34,166 nucleotides of DNA from Singulisphaera sp. GP187 (GTDB taxonomy: Bacteria; Planctomycetota; Planctomycetia; Gemmatales; Gemmataceae): NCBI GenBank assembly GCA_945861245.1, contig CAMAUE010000047.1, positions 1 through 34,166 of the forward strand, given 5' to 3'. Made by a program: the position numbers and the translations under genes. The notes under the pieces were generated by a model. It was given only the letters and a program-made list of their open reading frames with translations, ran no database searches and was not told the DNA's origin. This document shows, piece by piece, positions 1-7,023 of this stretch (its first letter is position 1; every line of letters starts with the position of its first letter).

Positions 1-26
1 CTCCCCGGCCTTTGCCGAAAACGGCC

Positions 27-285
27 AAGCTCGCCGGGGCAGGCGTGTTCGTGGCGACAATCAGCGTGGCCGGCGCAGCCTGGCGGACATCGACCGCATC
101 TCGCTGGCGGAACGTCGGCGCGAGATCGTGGCGAGGAAGGCGAAGGCGAATCAGGAGAAGACGGGAAAAAACGCTCCACGAAATCCTAAAGGCCAGTTGC
201 AACCGGTTTGGGCAATTTTGCCCAAACCGGTAAACACCCGCGCCGAACTCGCTAAGCTCGCCGGGGTAGGCGGGTTCGTGGCGAC
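27..285. repeat. Imperfect 32-bp direct repeat pair (27-58 and 254-285)
   Basis: The two copies share the segment aagctcgccgggg, then aggcg, then gttcgtggcgac, with two mismatches over 32 bases. Their starts are 227 bp apart, not a multiple of three. The repeat is therefore read in different frames, as ARRGRRVRGD in the first copy and KLAGVGGFVAT in the second. This suggests a small duplication or recombination scar rather than a protein repeat. Confidence 0.7.
203..230. repeat. Perfect 13-bp-arm inverted repeat
   Basis: The arms ccggtttgggcaa and ttgcccaaaccgg are separated by two bases. A strong hairpin would form on either strand. It has no adjacent T tract, so it is not a canonical terminator. 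It lies within the decayed reading frame at the left edge. Confidence 0.7.
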
Positions 286-287
286 GC

Positions 288-322
288 CGAAAAAGAAAAA
301 AGCGGTTGTCAGTGACAACCGC
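288..322 (-). terminator. Rho-independent terminator, minus strand
   Basis: A perfect 9-bp stem (302-310 paired with 314-322, gcggttgtc / gacaaccgc) has a 3-base loop. Read on the minus strand it is followed at once by a T-rich tract, since the plus strand has aaaaagaaaaaa just before 302. The nearest transcription signal pointing into it is the minus-strand tRNA half ending at 433-470, about 110 bp upstream. It may be the surviving terminator of that tRNA unit or of an element inserted in it. Confidence 0.6.
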
Positions 323-432
323 AAAGGCGCATATTCGAGCGTTTCCAAGCACATTTACCTACAGGCTCAAAAGTGCGTTTCGCTAGGTTATTTGCTTGTT
401 TTTTGGGGTTTTTGAGGGAAGTGGAAGCTACC

Positions 433-470
433 TTAAAAGTGCCGTGCTCTACCAGCTGAGCTACGAGCGC
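433..470 (-). pseudogene. 5' half of a tRNA-Lys(UUU) gene, truncated in the anticodon loop
   Basis: Read on the minus strand from 470, the sequence gives a 7-base acceptor strand (gcgctcg), TA, a D arm (gctc agctggta gagc), a 5' anticodon stem (cggca) and the loop CTTTTAA with anticodon TTT. The matching 3' stem tgccg is absent: the next bases are ggtag. I find no T-arm (ttcga) or 3' acceptor strand (cgagcgc) in the following several hundred minus-strand bases. The 5' half is close to canonical, so the break is at or just after the anticodon. It is most likely a non-functional remnant, perhaps left by integration or excision of an element at this tRNA. Confidence 0.65.
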
Positions 471-569
471 AATCGCGGTCCCGATTGCTCGGTTTCACGA
501 CGAAGGAAATTACATTCTACAGAGCTATCGCGATCCATCAAGGCCAGGGTGATAGAGAACGAGCGAATC

Positions 570-1039
570 ATTCGTTATCGTCCCAATCGGCGTGCGGGCC
601 GCCGTCGTTGCGGACGATGAGGGCACGCAGCGTTTCCTCGGAAATGTCGGCACGCAGGAAACGCACACTCCCATCTGCAAGCGCAACGAGTGCCCCCGGA
701 TTGCGCCTAAAGCAAGGGAACGGCCAATGAGCCTTGGTGAGATAGTCGCCCCCCAGTTTGGGCAGCGGAATGTTCGGGCCGAACGGAATGTCAGCGGGCT
801 TGGTCCACGGGACATGGTCGGCTGCCTCGACGATCAAGATGGTGTTGCGTGACGAGTTTCGTGTGCCAGGCGAGTGACGCAACGAAGCAGAACAGGGCGA
901 CATAGCTGAGAAACGAGAATGCTTGCTGTATCACGCCAGATTGGGAGGGACTCGCAGCAAATCCAACGGCGAGCGTGGCGACACTGAGCAGCGACGTGAA
1001 TAGCAGCAATCGATCGGCCCAGGAAGATTGTTGAGACAT
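570..1039 (-). pseudogene. DUF1559-type (H-x9-DG) protein remnant, frameshifted
   Basis: Two overlapping minus-strand frames join into one product. The first, starting at 1039, gives about 60 residues with two hydrophobic segments (LLLFTSLLSVATLAVGFAA and AFSFLSYVALFCFVASLAW). The second frame, ending at 568-570, gives ILIVEAADHVPWTKP, then a GALVALADGSVRFL block and SEETLRALI. The latter is the usual C-terminal module of planctomycete DUF1559 proteins, although the His of H-x9-DG is Arg here. The frames cross near 840-855. The central part of a normal DUF1559 protein and its prepilin N-terminus are missing, so deletion plus frameshift is likely. A genuine two-gene overlap is possible but less likely. 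Confidence 0.55.
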
Positions 1040-1112
1040 GGTTCTGTCACCTTTCTGGGGATATTATACTCGGAACGAGCAACATCAATGTTGCAATTAA
1101 AGCGATCTTCTT

Positions 1113-1166
1113 CGTTTAGCGCCCGCTGGATGCCTCGACGGCATGGCATCGCGCGGACGCTAAACG
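1113..1166. repeat. Palindromic intergenic repeat upstream of the amidohydrolase
   Basis: Outer arms cgtttagcg (1113-1121) and cgctaaacg (1158-1166) enclose a smaller hairpin, gatgcc/ggcatc. It lies in the divergent spacer between the DUF1559 remnant and the amidohydrolase and shares the gtttagcg motif with other spacer palindromes in this window. Confidence 0.55.
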
Positions 1167-1195
1167 CGGAACTCACCACACTCCAGGCGAACATC

Positions 1196-2866
1196 ATGCG
1201 ACACGCACTTCCCTTGCTTTGGCTCCTTCCCGCCATCCTCTTCGTCACCGTCTGTGCCACGACACCTGCTCAACCGCCCCCTGAGTTCGATCTCGTGTTG
1301 CGCGGCGGCAAAGTCGTCGATGGCACGGGCAATCCCTGGTTTCACGGCGATGTCGCCATTCTCCATGACAAGATCGTCGCCGTCGGCAAGGTCGCGGGCA
1401 AAGGCAAACGCGAGATCGACGCCAAGGGCCTGATCGTCGCGCCGGGCTTTATCGACGCTCATTCGCATTCCGACTTCACGTTGCTCGAAGATGGCAATCT
1501 GCAATCCAAAATCCGCCAAGGCGTGACTACCGAAGTGCTCGGCGAAAGCACATCGCCCGGCCCATTTCAAGATAAGCTCACGCCGCCGAAAATGTCGATC
1601 GCCGGAAAACCCGTGAGCTGGACGACGCTCGGCGGCTACTTCGACACCGTCGATAAATCGGGTGTCTCCGCGAACGTCGTTTCCTACGTCGGGCTGGGCA
1701 CGGTCTGGCGTTGCGTCATGGGCGATTCACATGCGAGACCGACGCCGGCGCAGTTTGGCCGTATCAAAGAACTCGCCCTAGAAGCGATGAAGAACGGCGC
1801 CAAAGGCATGTCGTGCATGCTTGCTGCGCCGCCCGATTCGCTCGCTACCAAAGACGAACTCGTCGAACTGTGCAAGGTCGTCGCCAAGCACGGCGGCATC
1901 TTCGTCTCGCACATTCGCAACGAAGGCACGGGCGTATTCGACGCCATCCGCGAGGTCATCGAGATCGGTCGGCTCGCGAATATCGTCGTCGAGATTCTGC
2001 ACATCAAAATCGCCGATCAACAATATTGGGGCCGCATGAATGAGATCGTACGACTGATCGACGATGCCCGCAAATCAGGCGTGAACGTCGGCGCGAACGT
2101 CTATCCCTACACGCGGGGCAACAACAATCTCGCCACGATTCTCCCGCCCTGGGCGCACGAAGGTGGCACGGCGAAGATGCTCGAACGTCTCAAAGACTCT
2201 GCCGATCGCAGCACCATGAAAACCGACATCACCAAGGGCATCCCCGGCTGGTACAACCATTACACCGCGATCGGCGGCGATTGGAGCCGAATGCTCATCA
2301 GCGCCAACCACGCTTACAAAGGCCTGACGATGGACCGCGTGCTTGCCGAGCGCACCAAGGGTAAGAAGAACGCCGACCTGATCGAAGCATTCTTCGACTT
2401 TCTGTTCGATTCAGGTGGCTCCGTCGGCACGGTGTATGACCATCACACCGAGAAAGATATGAATCTCGCCATGACCCAACCGTGGTGCACGATCGGGTCC
2501 GATGGCTTCGGCCTATCGATCGAAGGCCCGCTTCGCCGAGGGCATCCGCATCCGCGCAGCTTCGGCACATTTCCGCGCGTGCTCGGCGTTTACGTTCGGC
2601 AAAAGGGATTGCTTAAGCTGGAGGACGCGGTGCGGAAGATGACATCGCAAAACGCCGCCAAGCTCGGCATCTTCGATCGCGGCCTGGTGCGCGCGGGGCA
2701 ATATGCGGATATCGCGATTTTCGATGCCGACAAGGTCATCGACCGCGCGACCTACATCGAGCCGTTTCAATACAGCGAAGGGATTGAGTATGTGATTGTC
2801 AACGGCCAGATCGTGCTCGACCAAGGCAAGCACACCGGCGTGAAACCGGGAAGGGCGCTGCGGTAA
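1196..2866 (+). CDS. Secreted N-acyl-D-amino-acid deacylase-like amidohydrolase
   Basis: The 556-residue product belongs to the D-aminoacylase branch of the amidohydrolase superfamily, which removes acyl groups from N-acyl-D-amino acids. The start at 1196 is chosen because it gives a signal peptide (MRHALPLLWLLPAILFVTV); the frame stays open upstream through a spacer palindrome. The N-terminal composite domain has LRGGKVVDGTGNPW, followed by the metal-binding APGFIDAHSHSDF (His89 and His91), then the family-typical RQGVTTEVLGE. Further conserved points are FVSHIRNEG, EILHIK and GSDGFGL, which match the other metal and catalytic ligands. The end, GLVRAGQYADIAIFD, is typical of the family. Substrate is not deducible from sequence. 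An exported form suggests a role on peptide-derived or acylated amino acids outside the cytoplasm. Confidence 0.85.
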   Translation: MRHALPLLWLLPAILFVTVCATTPAQPPPEFDLVLRGGKVVDGTGNPWFHGDVAILHDKIVAVGKVAGKGKREIDAKGLIVAPGFIDAHSHSDFTLLEDGNLQSKIRQGVTTEVLGESTSPGPFQDKLTPPKMSIAGKPVSWTTLGGYFDTVDKSGVSANVVSYVGLGTVWRCVMGDSHARPTPAQFGRIKELALEAMKNGAKGMSCMLAAPPDSLATKDELVELCKVVAKHGGIFVSHIRNEGTGVFDAIREVIEIGRLANIVVEILHIKIADQQYWGRMNEIVRLIDDARKSGVNVGANVYPYTRGNNNLATILPPWAHEGGTAKMLERLKDSADRSTMKTDITKGIPGWYNHYTAIGGDWSRMLISANHAYKGLTMDRVLAERTKGKKNADLIEAFFDFLFDSGGSVGTVYDHHTEKDMNLAMTQPWCTIGSDGFGLSIEGPLRRGHPHPRSFGTFPRVLGVYVRQKGLLKLEDAVRKMTSQNAAKLGIFDRGLVRAGQYADIAIFDADKVIDRATYIEPFQYSEGIEYVIVNGQIVLDQGKHTGVKPGRALR

Positions 2867-2874
2867 CGGATTCG

Positions 2875-4011
2875 TCAGCGCTGTATACGCAGGTTCGCAG
2901 AGCGGATCGCATGCTGCTGCAGGTAGTGATGCGCGTTTTGGCGGATCGTCTCGCTTGGGTCGTGCTGGGCCATTTCGCGTAGTCGATCCGTGAGATCGAC
3001 ATTGGCGAAATCGCCGGCGGCGCGCACGGCGGCGGCGCGGACGGCCGACTCGGTGTCGTTGCTTAGCTGCCTCAGCCATTCCGCAAGATTCAAATCGGAC
3101 ATATGCGGCAAATGATGCAGAATGTTCAGACGAACCGCAGGCTCCTTGTGGCTAATCATCCGCGCCAGTTTGATGTCGTCATCGGTTAAGTTGCGGCGGC
3201 GCAAGGCCATCTCGCTCAGGTATTGAAGCTCGATATCGTCATCGTGAAGCAGCGGCAGGAAATGCTCCTCGCGGACAATTTCGGTTTCTCCGGCAAGGGC
3301 CAGAATCGCTGCTCGCCGAACCGTTGCGGTCCTATCGGTCAGCAGCGGAATGGCTTTTTCGAGCAGCGCCCGATCGTGCTTCATCGGGCCGCGTTTGACG
3401 AGATGCAAGGCAGCGATGCGCGTGTTCGGCCAAATCTCACCCAGCCCGCGATCAGCCACGGCGCGCAGCTCGGCAACCCATTGGCCGGGAGCGACGCAAT
3501 CGACCAGTTCGGCGGCGAGAAAAAGTGCGCCAGATCTCAGTTCGATCTTCGACTCGGCATTAAGGAGGATTTCGCAGACATTTTGTGTGATCGCCGGCGG
3601 CAACGGTTTCGGCGCGTCCTGTGCCAGATATTTTGTCAGGAAGAGCAATGTCTTCTCTTGGCCCGGCAGGCTGAACATCTCAAACTGTGCGTGCATGCGT
3701 TCGATGAGCCGCTGAGAGCGCGGATCGGTGGTTCCCCATTGGTGGGCGAGCAAATTCAAGGTGTGCTGCATATTGCCACAAACCAACGCATCTTGCGAAT
3801 GGAGTTGTTGCAGAAGGCGTGGGACCGCATATTCGTCGAGCCTGACGACCCGTTTCGCCCAGGTCTCGCGATTCTCCAAATATGCAAAACTTAGCTGACG
3901 GACGTAGTACCACGACAGCGCCCATTCCTTCTGCGTCCACACAAAACCGGCGAAGACCACGCAGAAGGCGAGCGTTACCCAGTTTTTCTTCTTGCCGAAA
4001 TATTTGTTCAT
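2875..4011 (-). CDS. Membrane-anchored HEAT-repeat protein
   Basis: The product has 378 residues. Residues 11-25 (NWVTLAFCVVFAGFV) form a single N-terminal membrane segment after a basic start, with the rest probably on the periplasmic side. From about residue 60 the sequence is a run of paired helices with HEAT/PBS-lyase-type spacing, clearest in ALLEKAIPLLTDRTATVRRA, SHKEPAVRLNILHHLP, NDTESAVRAAAVRAAGDFA and HDPSETIRQNAHHYLQ. Such repeats act as protein-binding scaffolds, and no enzyme motif is visible. It converges with the amidohydrolase gene, with 8 bp between their ends. No function can be assigned. Confidence 0.75.
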   Translation of the reverse strand: MNKYFGKKKNWVTLAFCVVFAGFVWTQKEWALSWYYVRQLSFAYLENRETWAKRVVRLDEYAVPRLLQQLHSQDALVCGNMQHTLNLLAHQWGTTDPRSQRLIERMHAQFEMFSLPGQEKTLLFLTKYLAQDAPKPLPPAITQNVCEILLNAESKIELRSGALFLAAELVDCVAPGQWVAELRAVADRGLGEIWPNTRIAALHLVKRGPMKHDRALLEKAIPLLTDRTATVRRAAILALAGETEIVREEHFLPLLHDDDIELQYLSEMALRRRNLTDDDIKLARMISHKEPAVRLNILHHLPHMSDLNLAEWLRQLSNDTESAVRAAAVRAAGDFANVDLTDRLREMAQHDPSETIRQNAHHYLQQHAIRSANLRIQR

Positions 4012-4125
4012 CTTCTACCTCTCTGCCTATTGCGGGAAAAAGCATCCCAAGTTGCGTATAGGCGATGAAGAGGCACGCGGGCAAGGTCAGTTTGTCGTGT
4101 TGGCTGCGTGAACCGTCATTTTTCT

Positions 4126-4190
4126 GTTTTCCGTTTTCGGCTAAGCGCTCGCGTGGGCTGCTCCAAGCGGTAAGCTGCAATGCGGAAAAC
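4126..4190. repeat. Degenerate copy of the ctt-gcggcttagcgctcg palindrome family
   Basis: The left arm (gttttccgttttcggctaag) and right arm (agctgcaatgcggaaaac) share the outer gttttccg/cggaaaac pairs and parts of the inner core seen at 15510-15580. Several mismatches make it an old copy. It sits in the divergent spacer between the HEAT gene and the gene at 4295. Confidence 0.45.
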
Positions 4191-4294
4191 CAGGTCCGGT
4201 CAATCCGGCATAATCCAAAAAATCGTTCATGTCACTTTGCTCCATAACACGATGTTTAAGGGGGATGCTAATTTTTCATTGCGACGAGGTGATC

Positions 4295-5044
4295 ATGCGA
4301 CGCCTGATCCTTGCGTGCATCGGCGCGGTTTGGCTTGTGCAAGGGGTTTCGGTCAACGAGACAAATGCGCAGGGGCTCCTGCCCTTCCGCAAGACCGAGC
4401 CGGCGACCGTTGTCGTGGACGTGCCCTGGAACCAACTCGACGCCAAGTCGGCAACCATCGCGAAGTCGATGCTCGATAAAGCCACCGTGCAAGCGCGTGG
4501 TCCGGCGGAGACGTTCACCTGTGTGCCCGAGCAATACCACTGGCTGCTCGATAATCCGGATCGCGCTGTCACCGCCTGGCGACGCCTTGGCGCCAAGTGT
4601 GTGTCGATTCTGCCACGTGGTCAAGGCAAATTCGGTTACACCGACGACGGCGGCAGCGATTTAAGCTGGGAGACGATTCATCAATCGCCAGGCGCGCGTA
4701 TCTGGTACGCCGACGGCAAAGTGAAGCCGAGCGCCGTGTTGCCGCTCGTGTCCGTGAAGGCGCTGGTCGTGCTGCATTACAGCGAAGGCAAGAATGCCGA
4801 CGGGCATACGACGATGCGCCATTTCACCGAGGTCGCGGTCCACACCGACAGCAAAGCCGCATCGGCGGTGACGAGGATGATGGGTCAATCCGCGCCGCGG
4901 CTCGCGGAACAGGGATTGAGCCAGGTTCAGATGTTCTTCGCGGCTCTGTCGTGCTATGTCGAACGCCATCCCGACCAGGCCGAGGCGCTGTTCCGCCCCG
5001 ATAACACGGGCGCCATCCAGCGTGTCAACAAGACAGGTCGCTGA
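4295..5044 (+). CDS. Putative secreted protein of unknown function
   Basis: The product has 249 residues. The ATG at 4295 is preceded by a gcgacgaggtg Shine-Dalgarno-like stretch and opens a signal peptide (MRRLILACIGAVWLVQGVSV, then a cleavage region ending NAQG). The mature part holds a conserved-looking block, PEQYHWLLDNPDRAVTAWRR, with two Cys-containing strands (FTCVPEQ, AKCVSIL). It ends in a helical segment, MFFAALSCYVERHPDQAEAL. I recognise no domain. The style resembles planctomycete-specific families of exported proteins. The gene is followed by a palindrome at 5071-5127. Confidence 0.7.
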   Translation: MRRLILACIGAVWLVQGVSVNETNAQGLLPFRKTEPATVVVDVPWNQLDAKSATIAKSMLDKATVQARGPAETFTCVPEQYHWLLDNPDRAVTAWRRLGAKCVSILPRGQGKFGYTDDGGSDLSWETIHQSPGARIWYADGKVKPSAVLPLVSVKALVVLHYSEGKNADGHTTMRHFTEVAVHTDSKAASAVTRMMGQSAPRLAEQGLSQVQMFFAALSCYVERHPDQAEALFRPDNTGAIQRVNKTGR

Positions 5045-5070
5045 GCGAGTCCTCCGCCAAGCCCACGAGT

Positions 5071-5127
5071 GAGGTACTCCGAACCCTTAGATTGGTGCGG
5101 TCTGATCCCAGAGGTTCGGAGTACCTC
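5071..5127. repeat. Palindrome with tactccgaacc core
   Basis: Arms gaggtactccgaacc (5071-5085) and ggttcggagtacctc (5113-5127) are perfectly complementary over 15 bp with a 27-base loop. A related tactccgaaccc string occurs in the loop and right arm of the palindrome at 24134-24171. It may end transcription of the upstream gene, or be a mobile repeat. Confidence 0.75.
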
Positions 5128-5161
5128 GCCTACCATGAATACCAAAATACTGGGAACGCGA

Positions 5162-5527
5162 ATGAATCTGCCGAAACCAGAAATCGTGCGTTGTTTTTTC
5201 GATGGCGGCACCGAGTCGCCGCTCTCCGCAATGGAATTGCGCTGGGACGACGATGCGCCTGCCGTCGTCGATAATGTTTGGCATCTGCCCGACGGCGTCG
5301 TCGTCAAAGGCTCGGCGCCGAAGCGGTTTGGCGTGATCGTTCGCCGTACCGGACGCAACGCCTATCACGTGCGCGTGCTGTGGAACCGCCTGTCGCTGGC
5401 GTGGTATGGCTTAACCGCTCGGCAAATCCTGGCGAGTTCGTTGTGCATCATCCTGCGCTCGCTCGACACCGAAGTCGCGGACCTGCTCAGTCAACCGATC
5501 GAAGAATCGTGCAGCCTGGCGGCGTGA
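5162..5527 (+). CDS. Small conserved-looking protein of unknown function
   Basis: The product is 121 residues with ATG at 5162; an in-frame ATG at 5135 would add nine residues. Frames further upstream cross the 5071-5127 palindrome, so the later starts are preferred. The sequence is cytoplasmic-looking. It includes CFFDGGTESPLSAMELRWDD, a beta-rich centre (VVVKGSAPKRFGVIVRR and AYHVRVLWNRLSLAWYGL) and a C-terminal helix (ILASSLCIILRSLDTEVADL). No catalytic motif or known domain is visible. The codon use looks like that of its neighbours, which supports a real gene. Confidence 0.6.
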   Translation: MNLPKPEIVRCFFDGGTESPLSAMELRWDDDAPAVVDNVWHLPDGVVVKGSAPKRFGVIVRRTGRNAYHVRVLWNRLSLAWYGLTARQILASSLCIILRSLDTEVADLLSQPIEESCSLAA

Positions 5528-5554
5528 AACCCACGCGATCGACGATAGTCGAAT

Positions 5555-5616
5555 GACGAGCCGGAGGCGTTACCGACGGATTTCGTCAGTCCGTCGCTGA
5601 CGTCTTCGGCTCGTTA
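5555..5616. repeat. gacgagccgga palindrome with following T tract
   Basis: The left arm gacgagccggaggcgttacc and right arm, which ends gtcttcggctcgtta, form a long imperfect hairpin. The inner part ccgacgga/tccgtcg also pairs. It is followed by attttttggg, so it can serve as a terminator for the plus-strand gene at 5162. A shorter relative with gagccggaag/cttccggctc lies at 22054-22105. Confidence 0.6.
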
Positions 5617-5686
5617 TTTTTTGGGAATGAACAAAATCGCGCGGATTCCATTCTCCATCTTTGCGTGCCGGTCATAAAATGACCAC

Positions 5687-6793
5687 ATGTCGAAACCAAA
5701 GCTCACCTATGAATCCGCGGGCGTTGACCTGAAGCTCTACGAGCAAAGCCTGACCGGCATGCTTCCGCTGCTCAAACGCACGCATTCGCCGCGAGTTATG
5801 CCGCCGCCATTTCCGTTGCGCCCTGGCGGTGGGAAGAAGGCGGGTGGTGGATTCGCGAGCCTGTTCAGCCTTGACTACAACCTGCGGCTCTTTGCCCAAA
5901 ACTACCGCCATCCCGTGCTCGTCACTTGCACCGACGGCGTGGGCACGAAGCTCAAAGTCGCCGGCTGGATGAACAAACACGACACCGTCGGCATCGATCT
6001 CGTCGCCATGTCGGTCAACGATGCCATCTGTACAGGCGGCGAACCGCTGATGTTTCTCGACTACCTCGCGCTGCCCAAAGATGATCCGCCGTTGATTCAG
6101 CAACTCATCAAAGGCATTTCCGACGGCTGCATCGACGCCAACTGCGCTCTCGTCGGTGGTGAGACTGCGATCCTGCCCGATTTCTACAAACCCGGCGACT
6201 ACGACATGGCCGGCTTCTGCGTCGGCGTCGTCGAACGCGATAACATCATCGATGGCCGAGCGATCCAGACGGGCGACGTGGTCCTCGGTCTCGCCAGCAC
6301 GGGGCTGCATTCCAACGGCTACAGCCTCGCGCGTAAGATTGTGTTCGACCACGCAGGTTTGATGATCAACGATTACGTGCCCGAACTCGGCAAGACGGTC
6401 GGCGAGGAGTTGCTCACGCCGACGCGCATCTATGTCAAAGCCGTGCATGCGGTGCTCAAGCATTACCCGATCAAAAAGCATGTCGTCCGCGGCCTGGCGA
6501 ACATCACCGGCGAAGGGCTGCCCGGCAACGTGCCTCGCGTGCTTCCGCCGGGCAAACGCGTCTTCCTCAAGCGTGGCAGTTGGCCGATGCCTGCGGTGTT
6601 TTCGTTGTTGCAGAGGCTCGGCGATGTCGAACAAGCGGAGATGGACACCGTCTTCAACAACGGCATCGGCTTCGTGATGATCGTCAGTCGATTTTACGCC
6701 GACAGCATCCAGCGCCAGCTGCACGAGCACGGTGCACCGGCATACGTCATCGGCGACGTGCGTGACGGCGAACCGGAGGTGGAGTGGTGCTGA
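5687..6793 (+). CDS. purM: Phosphoribosylformylglycinamidine cyclo-ligase (AIR synthetase)
   Basis: The product has 368 residues and catalyses the ATP-dependent closure of FGAM to AIR, the fifth step of de novo purine synthesis, in the cytoplasm. The N-terminus YESAGVDLKLYEQSL is the family signature, followed by an FASLFSL segment. The nucleotide/phosphate-binding motif VTCTDGVGTKLKVA is near residue 85. GIDLVAMSVNDAICTGGEPL, VGGETAILPDFY, GLASTGLHSNGYSLAR and HVVRGLANITGEGLPGNVPR are all family-typical, and VFNNGIGFVMIV is the C-terminal block. There is a slightly long, Pro-rich loop near residues 36-50. The length fits the family. It is a single gene, with no other purine gene adjacent. 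Confidence 0.95.
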   Translation: MSKPKLTYESAGVDLKLYEQSLTGMLPLLKRTHSPRVMPPPFPLRPGGGKKAGGGFASLFSLDYNLRLFAQNYRHPVLVTCTDGVGTKLKVAGWMNKHDTVGIDLVAMSVNDAICTGGEPLMFLDYLALPKDDPPLIQQLIKGISDGCIDANCALVGGETAILPDFYKPGDYDMAGFCVGVVERDNIIDGRAIQTGDVVLGLASTGLHSNGYSLARKIVFDHAGLMINDYVPELGKTVGEELLTPTRIYVKAVHAVLKHYPIKKHVVRGLANITGEGLPGNVPRVLPPGKRVFLKRGSWPMPAVFSLLQRLGDVEQAEMDTVFNNGIGFVMIVSRFYADSIQRQLHEHGAPAYVIGDVRDGEPEVEWC

Positions 6794-7023
6794 GACGGGC
6801 TTCAGAAGGGCGGTGTGTTTCGGCCATTACTTGAACTGATCGAGTTCGTGGTGATCTCGAGGCTCAATGACATGTCCAGAGAGGAACTTACGCCGTTGAC
6901 CTAGACTATTCCTTTTGACTCGCTGCATGAAAATACCCACTAAGAGAGGTGACAGAGTAGGTACACATGGTTGCTTCCGGAAGTGAATTGAACCGTCCCT
7001 TACGCTGCCAGCTCTGAGATTTT

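Larger units (their letters stand above)
1..415 (+). pseudogene. Decayed remnant of a mobile-element/plasmid-type DNA-binding protein (partial)
   Basis: Frame 2 is open from the window edge to a stop at 413-415. It reads RRSLADIDRISLAERREIVA, then a Lys/Ala/Asn-rich stretch, then NTRAELAKLAGVG. This order, a charged helix followed by a TRxELAKLAGV helix-turn-helix start, resembles small DNA-binding proteins I associate with planctomycete plasmids and phages. In those, the AGV is normally followed by the second helix of the HTH. Here it runs into a non-matching GGFVATPKKKK tail at a 32-bp direct repeat (254-285), so the C-terminal part appears lost. A perfect inverted repeat (203-230) also lies inside the frame. 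The true start is outside the window or absent. The family assignment is from memory of motif patterns, and expression is doubtful. Confidence 0.35.

Noticed and set aside
433..470. Complete tRNA-Lys or a tRNA with a group I intron in the anticodon loop
   Set aside because: No 3' exon (anticodon 3' stem, T-arm or acceptor strand) is found on the minus strand down to position 1, and no group I core was recognised.
1196..1260. Lipoprotein signal for the amidohydrolase (Cys20)
   Set aside because: The residue before the Cys is Val rather than Gly/Ala/Ser, so an ordinary signal peptide is more likely.
4065..4247. Small plus-strand gene of 60 codons upstream of 4295
   Set aside because: It is built largely from a degenerate palindrome and has no SD or motif.
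5672..6730. Long minus-strand open frame opposite purM (352 codons)
   Set aside because: It mirrors purM codon by codon, lacks motifs and is His/Asp/Val-biased, as expected from the antisense of a GC-rich gene.
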